Notes: generated from the sequence alone by a model not told the origin. Numbered from the stretch's first letter, positions 8,467 to 16,550 are shown. The stretch: 32,586 nt of DNA from Candidatus Falkowiibacteriota bacterium (GCA_009885285.1 VFKX01000014.1:1-32586), one strand, 5' to 3'. Numbers and translations: made by a program.

Positions 8467-8493
8467 AGGACAATCAATCGATTGTCCTTTTTT
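8467..8493 (+). terminator. Strong terminator of the unknown gene
   Basis: A 9-bp perfect stem (AGGACAATC/GATTGTCCT) with loop AATC is followed by TTTTT, about 35 bases past the stop codon. Confidence 0.93.
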
Positions 8494-8540
8494 ATTGCTT
8501 AACACTGTGTTCGTTTATCATAAATATGCCCATATATAAC

Positions 8541-8561
8541 AAAAAAGCCCTTGCGGGCCTT
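8541..8561 (-). terminator. Terminator of the rpsT-to-khpA block
   Basis: On the minus strand a GCCC/GGGC core stem with a GCAA tetraloop is followed by six T. It is 25 bases past the khpA stop and faces the plus-strand terminator at 8467. Confidence 0.82.
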
Positions 8562-8585
8562 TCTGTTTATTTTATCTTCTAAAGA

Positions 8586-8933
8586 TTAGATGTTTAAATC
8601 ATCAATAGCAGACATATCAATATCGTCGCGGCTAGTGTCGCGGACAGCTTCGTGAGATTCACGAGCTTCGTGACGGGCCGGACCCTCAGGGTCATAGATC
8701 TTCAAGTTAACGCGAGAGTTATTCTTAGCACCGATGATTTTGAGCAGGGTGCGGATTGACTGTGCGGTCTGACCTTTGCGTCCGATAACGTAACCCATGT
8801 CAGCCGGGTTAGTCTTGAGGGTCAATAAGACACCTCTTTCATCGATAGTCCGGTCTACGACTACGTCGTTAGGATTAGCGACAATGGCTTTTACCACCAT
8901 TTCCAGGAACTGTTTGTCTTCCATAGTTTTCAT
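8586..8933 (-). CDS. khpA: KhpA-type KH-domain RNA-binding protein
   Basis: This is a single KH domain: DKQFLEMVVKAIVANPNDVVV, then NPADMGYVIGRKGQTAQSIRTLLKIIG with the RNA-binding GRKG loop, then NNSRVNLKIYDPEG. An acidic tail follows, longer than in most KhpA proteins. In other bacteria KhpA acts with KhpB as an RNA chaperone. I place the start at the ATG at 8933 (MKTMEDKQ...), preceded by GAAAG. An in-frame GTG at 8960 would add nine residues, and an ATG at 8924 would remove three. It lies downstream of rpsP, as in most bacteria, and ends at a clear terminator. Confidence 0.9.
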   Translation of the reverse strand: MKTMEDKQFLEMVVKAIVANPNDVVVDRTIDERGVLLTLKTNPADMGYVIGRKGQTAQSIRTLLKIIGAKNNSRVNLKIYDPEGPARHEARESHEAVRDTSRDDIDMSAIDDLNI

Positions 8934-9070
8934 TCGTCTTTCGAATTTCTTCAGACTCACGTCCGTTTAAACTGAAAGAATTTTTATTAAATAACTGCCA
9001 CATCAGCAGCCTTATAACATCAATTATATCATTATCAGGTATCCTGTCAATTTACAATTTTTTGCTGGTA

Positions 9071-9481
9071 TTATTCAGCTTTTACTTCCTCAGTCGGAGC
9101 CTCGGCTACAACTTCTTCTTCTACCTTCGCAACTTCTTCAACTACTGGAGCAGCTTCACGAGCAGACTTCTTTTCAGCTTTCGCTTTTAATTGGCCTAAA
9201 CGTTTTTCGCTGGTCTTCTTAGCTTTAGAAGCGGAAGTCTTAGCGCCATCAATAATTTTCTTTTCAACTAAAAGGTTATTAATGGTATCAGTCATCTGAG
9301 CGCCTTTAGACAACCAGTACTTGATACGGTCAGCTTTGACAGCTAAGTCCTTGGAGTGAGGGTTATAGGAACCTAAGATTTCTAAAACATCACCATATGG
9401 ATCACGTCCTTTTTCAGAAATGATCACCCGGAACATTTTTTTGTTGGTCTTGCCAGTTTTTGCTAATTTAATTGCTAACAT
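9071..9481 (-). CDS. rpsP: 30S ribosomal protein S16
   Basis: The first 80 residues are classical S16: MLAIKLAKTGKTNKKMFRVI, GRDPYGDVLEILGSYNP, then DRIKYWLSKGAQMTDTINNLL. The protein continues to 136 residues with a Lys/Ala-rich then Glu/Val-rich tail, longer than the 80-90 residues of most S16. Such charged, low-complexity tails are often seen on ribosomal proteins of candidate-phyla bacteria. S16 is an early 30S assembly protein. It sits 84 bases after pnp and upstream of khpA on the same strand. Confidence 0.97.
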   Translation of the reverse strand: MLAIKLAKTGKTNKKMFRVIISEKGRDPYGDVLEILGSYNPHSKDLAVKADRIKYWLSKGAQMTDTINNLLVEKKIIDGAKTSASKAKKTSEKRLGQLKAKAEKKSAREAAPVVEEVAKVEEEVVAEAPTEEVKAE

Positions 9482-9565
9482 AAGATTTTTTTTCGGTATT
9501 ATTTTTATGGGAAAATAATAACTTATTCTTAAATAAAAGTCAATATCCAGAGTTTAACCGGTCGC

Positions 9566-11824
9566 TTAGAAGCGGCTCGGTCGGGCTGGACCGCTCGGAC
9601 GGCGATTACCGCCGAAACTTGGCCGGGATGTACCTCCGCCGAAGGAAGTGCCTGTGGATTTACCCTTTTCGGCTACCCAGAGAGGGGCATTATCCTCTAA
9701 TCCCTTCATGGTCAGGTTAACGCGGCCCTGGTCGTCGATTTCCTTGATCTTGACGCTGACGATATCGCCGACGGTCAGGAAGTCTGAAGGTTTTTCAACG
9801 CGGTAAGGAGCGAGTTCTGAGACATGGACCATGCCGTCCTGACTAGCATTAAGAGAGACGAAAGCGCCGAAGTCCAAAATACGGACGACTTTGCCTTTAA
9901 CAATCTCACCAGCTGCGAAGACATGCACAATTTCTTTGACCTGTCTGACGGCTTCATCAACCATAGCGGCATCAGTGCCGCAGATCATCACTAAGCCGGA
10001 ATCTTCAATGTCGATGCTGACGCCAGTTTCATCAATAATCTTGTTAATGATTTTGCCACCGGGACCAATGATGGCGCCGATCTTCTCAGGATCAATACTG
10101 AAGCTGATAAGACGTGGGGCGTATTTTGATAATTCAGCGCGGGGTTCAGCAATGGCTGATTTCAGGACGCCAAGAATCTGGTTTAAAGCGGCGCGTCCCT
10201 GAGTCAAGGTCTGAGCAATGATAGCATCATTTAAGCCAGTAGTTTTAGTGTCTAACTGAATAGCGGTTAAACCGAGTTCAGTACCGGTAATTTTGAAGTC
10301 CATGCCACCTTCACCATCTTCTAAGTCCTGGATGTCGGTTAAGACAGTCCACTCACTCATATCTTTGTTAGACGCTAAGCCCATGGCGATACCGACTACT
10401 GGGCGCTTAATTGGGACGCCAGCGTCCATTAAGGCTAAGGTTGAAGCACAAGTGGAAGCCATGGAAGATGAGCCGTTTGAGCCCATGGTTTCGCTGACAA
10501 CGCGGACAGTGTAAGGGAATTCTTCTTTTGTAGGGATGACTGGCATCAAAGCCTTTTCAGCTAAAGCGCCGTGACCGACTTCACGTCTGCCGGTACCGCG
10601 TAGCGGGGAAGCTTCACCGACTGAGTATGGCGGGAAGTTATAATGATGCATGTATCTCTTCTTGCTTTTGCCTTCTAAGCCTTCCAAAGATTGTTCTAAG
10701 CCGGGAGCGCCTAAAGTCAGGATAGACATGACTTGAGTCTCGCCTCTAGAGAAAAGGGAGGTGCCATGATCACGAGGCAGAATAGCTACTTCAGCGGTTA
10801 GGTTGCGGATTTCATCAATGGCGCGGCCATCAACACGGTGCTTATCTTTAAGAATAGCTTCGGTAATTTCCGTATCAATCATTTTCTCGACGAGTTTCTT
10901 AATGATAAAGCCGCGCTTGTCGCCAGCTAAGCCCTGGGAAATCAAATATGCTTCCAAGCCTTCTTTAATAGCGCCGACGGCCAACTTTCTTTCGCCTTTG
11001 GTATAATAATTCTTATCGAATAAAGTTTGTTTAATGTTTTCCTTTAACCAGGCAGCTCCAATTTCCAATAAGGCCTGTTTATCGGTTGCGGCCTGCATTT
11101 CTTCCGGAGTGCCAGCCTTCTTGTTATCACCGGCGATTTTTTTCGGGGTGACATTGGCTTTTAACTCATTAATTAAATCAATAGCACCCTGCATCTGGTC
11201 GCGGCCGGCGAGAATCGCCTTTAACATCACATCTTCTGGAACTTCATTGGCGCCCGCTTCAAGCATGATCACCTGGCCGGTTGTGCCGGCGACAATTAAA
11301 TCGAGAGTGCTCTTAGCTTGTTCTTCATAAGTCGGGTTGAAAACGAATTCACCTTCAATCATGCCGACACGAATACCGCCAATCGGTCCGTGCCATTTCA
11401 GGCCGGAGATAGATAAGACAGCGGAAGCGGCAATTAAAGCCACAATATCATAGTCATTTTCTTGATCGACAGCTAAAGTCGTGATAATAACCTGGATATC
11501 GCGCTTGTCCTCAGTTTCAAATAAAGGGCGGATAGTGCGGTCAATCATCCGGCCAGTCAGGATTGATTGGTCAGTTGGACGGCCTTCACGCTTAATCCAC
11601 TGGGATCCTTTGATAATACCAGCAGCATATAATTTTTCCTCGAAATCCACCATTAACGGGAAGAAATCGATGCCGTCCCGTTCAGTCTTGGACTGGACGA
11701 CAGTAGCTTGAACTACAGTCTCGCCATATTGGACCCAGACTGCAGCATCGGCCTGCAGGGCGATATGCCCTGTAGTAATAGTGAGAGGGCGGCCTAGCCA
11801 CTCTCCGGTAAATACTTTTTTCAT
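9566..11824 (-). CDS. pnp: Polyribonucleotide nucleotidyltransferase (PNPase)
   Basis: PNPase is a trimeric phosphorolytic 3'-5' exoribonuclease. The 752 residues hold the expected order: first RNase PH domain (about 1-230, with KREGRPTDQSILTGRMIDR), a helical linker, second RNase PH domain (about 325-560, with GGMDFKITGTELGLTAIQLD in the active site), KH (SIDPEKIGAIIGPGGKIINKI) and S1 (GEIVKGKVVRILDFGAFVSL). A Gly/Arg/Ser tail closes the protein and may add RNA affinity. A minus-strand TTGACC at 11893-11888 with a weak TATCTC 18 bases on could be its promoter, and the leader contains a small CTGTAT/ATACAG hairpin (11857-11872). It follows rpsO, as in many bacteria, with an NYN nuclease gene between. 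Confidence 0.98.
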   Translation of the reverse strand: MKKVFTGEWLGRPLTITTGHIALQADAAVWVQYGETVVQATVVQSKTERDGIDFFPLMVDFEEKLYAAGIIKGSQWIKREGRPTDQSILTGRMIDRTIRPLFETEDKRDIQVIITTLAVDQENDYDIVALIAASAVLSISGLKWHGPIGGIRVGMIEGEFVFNPTYEEQAKSTLDLIVAGTTGQVIMLEAGANEVPEDVMLKAILAGRDQMQGAIDLINELKANVTPKKIAGDNKKAGTPEEMQAATDKQALLEIGAAWLKENIKQTLFDKNYYTKGERKLAVGAIKEGLEAYLISQGLAGDKRGFIIKKLVEKMIDTEITEAILKDKHRVDGRAIDEIRNLTAEVAILPRDHGTSLFSRGETQVMSILTLGAPGLEQSLEGLEGKSKKRYMHHYNFPPYSVGEASPLRGTGRREVGHGALAEKALMPVIPTKEEFPYTVRVVSETMGSNGSSSMASTCASTLALMDAGVPIKRPVVGIAMGLASNKDMSEWTVLTDIQDLEDGEGGMDFKITGTELGLTAIQLDTKTTGLNDAIIAQTLTQGRAALNQILGVLKSAIAEPRAELSKYAPRLISFSIDPEKIGAIIGPGGKIINKIIDETGVSIDIEDSGLVMICGTDAAMVDEAVRQVKEIVHVFAAGEIVKGKVVRILDFGAFVSLNASQDGMVHVSELAPYRVEKPSDFLTVGDIVSVKIKEIDDQGRVNLTMKGLEDNAPLWVAEKGKSTGTSFGGGTSRPSFGGNRRPSGPARPSRF

Positions 11825-11946
11825 GTTTTTTTTGGCCTGGCCGCTAAATTACAGGACTGTATGGAGATACAGCACTATCTATTTAACGGTCAAGCTGATT
11901 ATTTTTCTTAATTTCTAATTTATATAAACAAACGCCCCCTCTACCA

Positions 11947-12447
11947 TTAGCGATAAAGGAGGAATTTTTTGTTCGCGCTTAAATCGGTAAAATCATCCGC
12001 TTCTTCAATCAATTTTGAAGAACAGGTTTTCCGGAAAGCCATAATTTCAACCAAACAACCCTTATTATTCTGCAAATAAGAGACTAGGGGTAAATAATCG
12101 CCGTCGCCCGAAACGATCACGATAACGTCGAGCTTATCGGCTAATTTAATGGCATCAATCGCGATACCCACATCCCAGTCGCCTTTTTTGGCGCCACCGG
12201 CAAAGATTTGCAGGTCCTTAACTTTAACCTCGAAGCCTTGCTGGCCGAGAGCCTCGATAAATGGAGCCTCTTCTTTATTTTCTGTCCGGATAGCATAAGC
12301 AGTGGCCCGGATGAGCTTCCGGTCGGCCACTGCTTTGGCTAATATTTCTTTAAAATTGGCTTTCTTATTATACAGATTTTTCGCCGAATGATACATGTTT
12401 GACACATCTACCAGAATTCCGACTCTTTGTTCCGTATGTTTTATCAT
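11947..12447 (-). CDS. NYN/LabA-type PIN-fold ribonuclease candidate
   Basis: The 166-residue protein matches the NYN (LabA, formerly DUF88) family. It opens with VGILVDVSNMYHSAK, where Asp14 and Asn17 are typical acidic-pocket residues, continues with KKGDWDVGIAIDAI, and has VIVSGDGDYLPLVSYL as the last acidic motif. PIN-like folds use such carboxylates to bind metal and cleave RNA. The family is linked to RNA processing, although few bacterial members have a known substrate. It lies between rpsO and pnp, both genes of RNA or ribosome biology, with 30 bases to rpsO, so it is probably co-transcribed and may act on RNA there. Catalytic activity is inferred from the residues only. Confidence 0.88.
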   Translation of the reverse strand: MIKHTEQRVGILVDVSNMYHSAKNLYNKKANFKEILAKAVADRKLIRATAYAIRTENKEEAPFIEALGQQGFEVKVKDLQIFAGGAKKGDWDVGIAIDAIKLADKLDVIVIVSGDGDYLPLVSYLQNNKGCLVEIMAFRKTCSSKLIEEADDFTDLSANKKFLLYR

Positions 12448-12477
12448 ATAATGATTATTTTTCTCTCTTTTTGATGA

Positions 12478-12852
12478 TTATTTGTCTTCTTCAACGACGT
12501 CTTCTTTAATTTCCTCGCCTTCTTCAACTTCAATATACTTTTTTTCTTTCTTTTTTTCTTCTTCATCCTCTTCAACTAATTTCTGGGCGATCTTTAATTT
12601 CAGTTTTTCAGCCAATTCCTTGAACTGTTCAGCGCTTTCTTTCTGCAAATATTTCAGTAATTTACGTCTTTCACTCACTTTCTTTAGTAAACCGCGGCGG
12701 GAAGAGAAGTCATGCTTATGCTTCTTTAAGTGTTCGGTTAATTCTTTGATTTCCTCGGTTAAGATAGCGATCTGAACCTGGGAAGAACCGGTGTCGGTGT
12801 CATGGACGCGGAATTTTTTGATGATTTTTTCTTTGCTTTTTTTGTCTAACAT
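12478..12852 (-). CDS. rpsO: 30S ribosomal protein S15
   Basis: S15 binds the 16S rRNA central domain early in 30S assembly. The core is clear: [29 protein letters not shown], then [33 protein letters not shown] place the start at the ATG at 12852 ([11 protein letters not shown]), which aligns with the usual S15 N-terminus. An in-frame ATG at 12912 would add 20 residues without family support. The usual S15 is near 89 residues; this one has about 124 because of a Lys/Glu-rich low-complexity tail. It follows rpsT and precedes the NYN gene and pnp. Confidence 0.95.
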   Translation of the reverse strand: MLDKKSKEKIIKKFRVHDTDTGSSQVQIAILTEEIKELTEHLKKHKHDFSSRRGLLKKVSERRKLLKYLQKESAEQFKELAEKLKLKIAQKLVEEDEEEKKKEKKYIEVEEGEEIKEDVVEEDK

Positions 12853-12949
12853 AGCATTGATTCGCTCTATCCGAGAAACGGTTAATCGATCCGTATCCAA
12901 GAAAGAGTACATTATTTATTAAATTGCCTGTTTAAAGGCATAAAATCGC

Positions 12950-13210
12950 TTATTTTAAAGCGTTGATTTTTTTCATTAAACTAGATTTCTTGCGGGAAGC
13001 GGTATTTTTCTTGATAACGCCTTTTTTAGTAGCCTTATCAATAGCCTTGATAGTCTTAGAGTAGTCGATTTTAGCCTGTTTATCGCCGGCCTTGATCTGT
13101 TTTAGGCTGGTTTTAACGGAATCCTTGAGCTTGTTGACAGCTTTTTTGTTGGCTGCGCTTCTTTTAACCGCTTTACGCAGTTCTTTAGCAGCCGATTTCT
13201 TATTTGGCAT
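12950..13210 (-). CDS. rpsT: 30S ribosomal protein S20
   Basis: The 86-residue, Lys/Ala-rich helical protein begins MPNKKSAAKELRKAVKRSA. It continues with the S20 pattern of VKTSLKQI, IDYSKTIKAIDKATKKGVIKKNTASRKKSSLMKKI. The length is normal. S20 is a 16S rRNA binding protein of the 30S body. It is the first gene of the minus-strand block running through rpsO, the NYN gene, pnp, rpsP and khpA, and has its own promoter. Because it is short and biased in composition, the assignment rests on the conserved N- and C-terminal patterns, which fit well. Confidence 0.95.
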   Translation of the reverse strand: MPNKKSAAKELRKAVKRSAANKKAVNKLKDSVKTSLKQIKAGDKQAKIDYSKTIKAIDKATKKGVIKKNTASRKKSSLMKKINALK

Positions 13211-13247
13211 ACGGAATTTCTAAATTATTATTTATTAATATAAGTAA

Positions 13248-13276
13248 AGATTAACATAATAATAAACAAAAATCAA
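13248..13276 (-). promoter_or_regulatory. Promoter of rpsT and the RNA/ribosome block
   Basis: On the minus strand TTGATT (13276-13271) and TAATCT (13253-13248) are 17 bases apart, and TGT before the -10 gives an extended element. The rpsT ATG is 38 bases downstream. Confidence 0.65.
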
Positions 13277-13289
13277 GACTGGTTAATAT

Positions 13290-13319
13290 TTGGGAAAATA
13301 TCGCAGTTTAGTATATAAT
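13290..13319 (+). promoter_or_regulatory. Promoter overlapping the start region of the SGNH gene
   Basis: TATAAT (13314-13319) with a weak TTGGGA (13290-13295) 18 bases upstream. The expected transcription start falls at or next to the ATG at 13326, which would make the mRNA leaderless or nearly so. Confidence 0.6.
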
Positions 13320-13325
13320 GGTGAT

Positions 13326-14105
13326 ATGAATATGCCTAAAATCAAAAAAAGCCTAAAAATTGTAATTTTCACCTGTTTGGGTATTATTGTTCTGGCTGGC
13401 CTCGGATACTATTTAAATCGGAGTTATTCCTATATCTATCAGGTTATTGGAGATGCGAAATTAAGCCCGGTTGAAGATCAGGGCACTTATCTTATTAATA
13501 ACCCTAGTCATATGGCTACTTCCACTCTTTTTTACGTGGCTCTCGGCGATAGCCTGACTGCCGGAGTCGGGACTGAGAGTTATACTGAAATCCTGCCTTA
13601 TCGGCTGGCGGAAAAACTGACCGGGGCAGATAGGCAAGTGGAATTAAGTAATTTTTCTGTGTCTGGCATTACTACGGTCGACCTGGTTAATTATTTGGTG
13701 CCGAAAGCTATAAAAGCTCAACCCGAGGCCATAACAATTCTAATCGGTGTAAACGATATTCATAACATGGTTTTAGCTGATGAGTTCGCTAAGAATTACG
13801 AGGAAATGCTCAGCCGCTTAACTAAAGAAACAAAAGCTCAGATTTATGTCATTAGTATTCCTTTTATTGGTTCCGATAAGTTAATGTCGCCGTTTTATCA
13901 GACCCTGTTTGGTACGCGCACTCAGCAATTCAATGCTATTATAAAGAAATTGGCCGATAAGTATCAAGTTAAATATATTAATTTATACGGACCAACTGTT
14001 AAGCTTTTTAAGAGTTCTGGTAGTCATTATTCAGCAGATTTATTTCATCCTTCCGCCGCCGGTTATCAGCTTTGGGCGGATATAATTTATGATCATCTCA
14101 ATTAG
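13326..14105 (+). CDS. Membrane-anchored SGNH/GDSL hydrolase
   Basis: With the ATG at 13326 the protein has 260 residues. A signal anchor (about residues 9-30) puts the catalytic domain outside the membrane. SGNH motifs are complete: block I ALGDSLTAG with Ser76, a Gly in block II, block III GVNDIHN with Asn143, and block V DLFHPSAAGY with Asp238 and His241. The family cleaves or transfers acyl esters on lipids or polysaccharides. A TTG at 13290 is in frame but lies inside the promoter, so I reject it as start; ATG 13332 is a close alternative. The gene overlaps the following acyltransferase by 17 bases, so the two are translationally coupled and probably act on the same surface glycan. Confidence 0.9.
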   Translation: MNMPKIKKSLKIVIFTCLGIIVLAGLGYYLNRSYSYIYQVIGDAKLSPVEDQGTYLINNPSHMATSTLFYVALGDSLTAGVGTESYTEILPYRLAEKLTGADRQVELSNFSVSGITTVDLVNYLVPKAIKAQPEAITILIGVNDIHNMVLADEFAKNYEEMLSRLTKETKAQIYVISIPFIGSDKLMSPFYQTLFGTRTQQFNAIIKKLADKYQVKYINLYGPTVKLFKSSGSHYSADLFHPSAAGYQLWADIIYDHLN

Positions 14106-15207
14106 TAATCCGGTCCTGGCGACCGAAATTTTTTCCGCCATTCTTTTTCTGATCCTGCTTTTTTCGATGCGGTCGCGGCGAATCAGCGAGTGGCTACCCA
14201 CTTCACTAACTACTGAACTCAAAGGGGCGGCAATTCTTATGATTGTGATTTCCCATATCGGTTATTTTTTAGTAGATGACCACCGCTTCTTGTGGCCGCT
14301 ATCGATTATGGCCGGCGTCGGCGTCAATCTTTTTCTATTTTTGTCCGGCTTCGGTTTGACGGCTAGTAATTTACAGAAAGAATTAAGCGCTGGTAAATTT
14401 TACCAGCGTCGCCTCTTTAAATTATTAGTGCCTTTTTGGCTGGCGGTAGTAACTTTTTTGTTAACGGATTTTTTTATTTTAGGAAAAACTTATTCCTTGG
14501 CTTTTATTGGTCAGGCATTTGTCGGAATATTTAAGAGCGCTGACCTGTATCGCGATTTGAATTCACCGCTCTGGTACTTTACCTTTATTCTTATTTACTA
14601 TTTATTGTTCCCGATATTTTTTTCTAAAAAAAGATTGTGGCTGACTGCTCTCCTATTATTTATCGCCGGTGATGTTTTTGTCCGTATTAATCCGGCCTAT
14701 TTTAGTAATGTCATGCATCTGTACCGCGTTCATACTTTTGCCTTTCCTTTAGGCATCCTGGCTGCCTGGGCGGTTACAAAATTACCTAGTGCCAGTATTT
14801 TGGAAAAATTGTCTCAGGGCTGGCGAGCGGCGGGTTATTATTTACTAATCATGATTTCCTTAGCTGCTTTTGTGTATACTAATTTTAATTCCGGCATCGG
14901 CGAGAGCGCTACTAAAGAACAGTGGATGAGCTTGATGGCTGTCTTGGCGATTATTATTGTTTTTGTGATGAAGAAAAGGGAGTTCCGTTTATTCACCATT
15001 TTTGGGCTTTATTCTTATGAAATATATCTTTGGCATTGGCCGATTCTATATCGCTATGACGTTATTTATGGCCATATGCCGGCTTGGCTGGCGACGATTG
15101 TTTATTTAGTTTTATTTATCGGTATTGCCTGGTTGGTACAGAAAGTATCCAGCGGTATCTTTAATCTGGCTGGCCGGCTGATGAAGAAAGAGCCTATTAA
15201 ATGTTAA
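14089..15207 (+). CDS. Acyltransferase-3 family membrane protein (O-acyl transfer)
   Basis: This 372-residue protein is strongly hydrophobic with about 10 membrane spans. It fits acyltransferase-3 (OafA/OatA type): ELKGAAILMIVISHIGYF gives the K/R-x10-H motif (Lys45, His56), SGFGLTAS follows the third span, FYQRRLFKLLVPFW carries the basic R-R...K motif, and SYEIYLWHWPIL near the end is typical. These enzymes move acyl groups across the membrane onto sugars or peptidoglycan. Partnership with an SGNH domain is known from OatA-like fusions. Here the SGNH protein is a separate overlapping gene placed first. The specific acceptor cannot be read from sequence. Confidence 0.9.
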   Translation: MIISISNPVLATEIFSAILFLILLFSMRSRRISEWLPTSLTTELKGAAILMIVISHIGYFLVDDHRFLWPLSIMAGVGVNLFLFLSGFGLTASNLQKELSAGKFYQRRLFKLLVPFWLAVVTFLLTDFFILGKTYSLAFIGQAFVGIFKSADLYRDLNSPLWYFTFILIYYLLFPIFFSKKRLWLTALLLFIAGDVFVRINPAYFSNVMHLYRVHTFAFPLGILAAWAVTKLPSASILEKLSQGWRAAGYYLLIMISLAAFVYTNFNSGIGESATKEQWMSLMAVLAIIIVFVMKKREFRLFTIFGLYSYEIYLWHWPILYRYDVIYGHMPAWLATIVYLVLFIGIAWLVQKVSSGIFNLAGRLMKKEPIKC

Positions 15208-15233
15208 AAGCAGGCGAAAAAAAAGATAAATAA

Positions 15234-15265
15234 AAAAGCTCGCTTTTATTAGCGAGCTTTTGATT
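15234..15265. terminator. Bidirectional terminator between convergent genes
   Basis: A 10-bp perfect stem (AAAAGCTCGC/GCGAGCTTTT) with an 8-base loop and T-rich tails on both strands. It serves the acyltransferase on the plus strand and the exported-protein pair on the minus strand. Confidence 0.92.
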
Positions 15266-15281
15266 TTGTCGGTGCTTAAAT

Positions 15282-15878
15282 TTAATAATCCAATGATTCC
15301 TGGGACGCTTCATGGTTGCGGATGATGACAATATTTCTGTCAGTCCAGAAGCGATTATCCTCCCGCGAATAAACAGAGGCACAGAGGCTGCCGTCAAGCA
15401 ATTTAGCGACACTGATCATATAGTAGTCAGGGAAGTCTAAATCCAGACAAGTTAGGAATAGCGTCGATTTGTCAGATAAATATTGCGGATATTTTTTACA
15501 AAATGTGATTATCTGATTTTGTGACATTGCTCCTTCGCCGGGACGGTCAGTTAAGAAATCTAAGATTTGATTAAAGGTGCCGCCGGAAATTATTCGGTAT
15601 ACTTCAAGGCTGGCCTTCGGCGTGGCAGCATGCAGTTGGTTGAAACCGAGGTAGCTCAGATTTGCTGCAATCTCTCCGCGATTAGTGTCGGGCTGCTCAG
15701 TGCCAATAGCCAGATAAGGAAAAGTTTTTTTACTGGTAATTAAATCATCTTTCCCGTCCTGAGAGCTTAAGTGCACGTCTTTGTTAAAAGACAGCATCTG
15801 GGTTTCGACTTTGTTTTTTTGGCTGAAGCCGGTAATGGCCAGTCCAATCATGATTGCTAAAATGTAAAATTTTTTCAT
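15282..15878 (-). CDS. Exported protein, paralogue of its upstream neighbour
   Basis: I do not recognise the family. The 198-residue product has a clean signal peptide (MKKFYILAIMIGLAITGFSQ) with likely cleavage near residue 20. Its C-terminal half aligns with the product of the neighbouring gene: AMSQNQIITFCKKYPQYL (116-133) against AMTQEQIISICTMYPEWL (123-140), a shared G-x-F-x-Q before it, and SLCASV against CLSASV after it. A Cys before Y-P is shared. GGAGGAG with a 6-base spacer gives a very good ribosome-binding site. It follows its partner by 16 bases and ends at the shared bidirectional terminator. It is probably an extracytoplasmic protein, with the conserved half as its functional domain. 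Confidence 0.8.
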   Translation of the reverse strand: MKKFYILAIMIGLAITGFSQKNKVETQMLSFNKDVHLSSQDGKDDLITSKKTFPYLAIGTEQPDTNRGEIAANLSYLGFNQLHAATPKASLEVYRIISGGTFNQILDFLTDRPGEGAMSQNQIITFCKKYPQYLSDKSTLFLTCLDLDFPDYYMISVAKLLDGSLCASVYSREDNRFWTDRNIVIIRNHEASQESLDY

Positions 15879-15894
15879 TTTTTACTCCTCCATG

Positions 15895-16494
15895 TTAATT
15901 GCGTGAAATTTTAAAGGGAACGAAGACTCTATGCTTATCGCTGCCTTCGAATGTTTTCGATCCGCCCAGATGATTGACTGAAGCAGATAAGCAGTCAGCT
16001 TTAACGGTGATATTTACTACCAAGTAAGCCCCGTCCATTTTGATCAGGAACAGGTTCATGTATTCTTCTTGGCGCAGCCATTCAGGGTACATCGTGCAGA
16101 TGCTGATGATCTGCTCCTGAGTCATCGCTAAGTCATTGGTGTCATTGGTCAGAGAGACGAAATATTGCAGGAAATTTCCGTTGCCGCAGGTTTCGTAAAC
16201 CCTGAAGGTTGTTTTTTTGGTGGCGACTGATGGTTTATTCAGGTCCCAGTTTTTGAAGCTTGGACTGATGCCGGCCGTGAAGAGCATCTGGCTTTCGCCA
16301 ATTAGCATTTGGCCGCTGGCTGGTTCGATGGTTAGTTCGTAGCCGTCTGATATTAATCGCGGCGTGGGTGGGATTTTTTTTGCCTTTTCTGTAATCTTCT
16401 TTTCTGATCGTTTTTCAATCATTCTTTCTCCGTCAGTTCTTGCGTAGGCAAAGGTAATCACAAGTGCAATCAACAATAACCCAAATTTTTTCAT
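15895..16494 (-). CDS. Exported protein, paralogue of its downstream neighbour
   Basis: I do not recognise the family. The 199-residue product starts MKKFGLLLIALVITFAYA, a signal peptide with likely cleavage near residue 18. A basic, Lys-rich stretch (about 22-43) follows, then a domain of about 150 residues. The C-terminal part (about 98-175) is related to the second gene of the pair through G-x-F-x-Q, AMTQEQIISICTMYPEWL and LSASV. The N-terminal halves are not obviously similar, so the copies diverged long ago or took up different N-terminal regions. Upstream lies a minus-strand promoter with a perfect TTGACA. The Shine-Dalgarno is weak (AAAAG), in contrast to the strong one before the second gene. 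Confidence 0.8.
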   Translation of the reverse strand: MKKFGLLLIALVITFAYARTDGERMIEKRSEKKITEKAKKIPPTPRLISDGYELTIEPASGQMLIGESQMLFTAGISPSFKNWDLNKPSVATKKTTFRVYETCGNGNFLQYFVSLTNDTNDLAMTQEQIISICTMYPEWLRQEEYMNLFLIKMDGAYLVVNITVKADCLSASVNHLGGSKTFEGSDKHRVFVPFKISRN

Positions 16495-16550
16495 TTTTCT
16501 TTTTTTTAGTTATTAAATTGTAAAAGTTCTTCGCTAATTTAAACAAATAT

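Noticed and set aside
12482-12775. 97-codon plus-strand frame rich in Ser and Phe
   Set aside because: It is antisense to the Lys/Glu-rich tail and core of S15; the composition is the mirror image of that gene.
12853-12912. 20-residue N-terminal extension of S15
   Set aside because: The S15 family starts at the equivalent of 12852, and the extension has no family resemblance.
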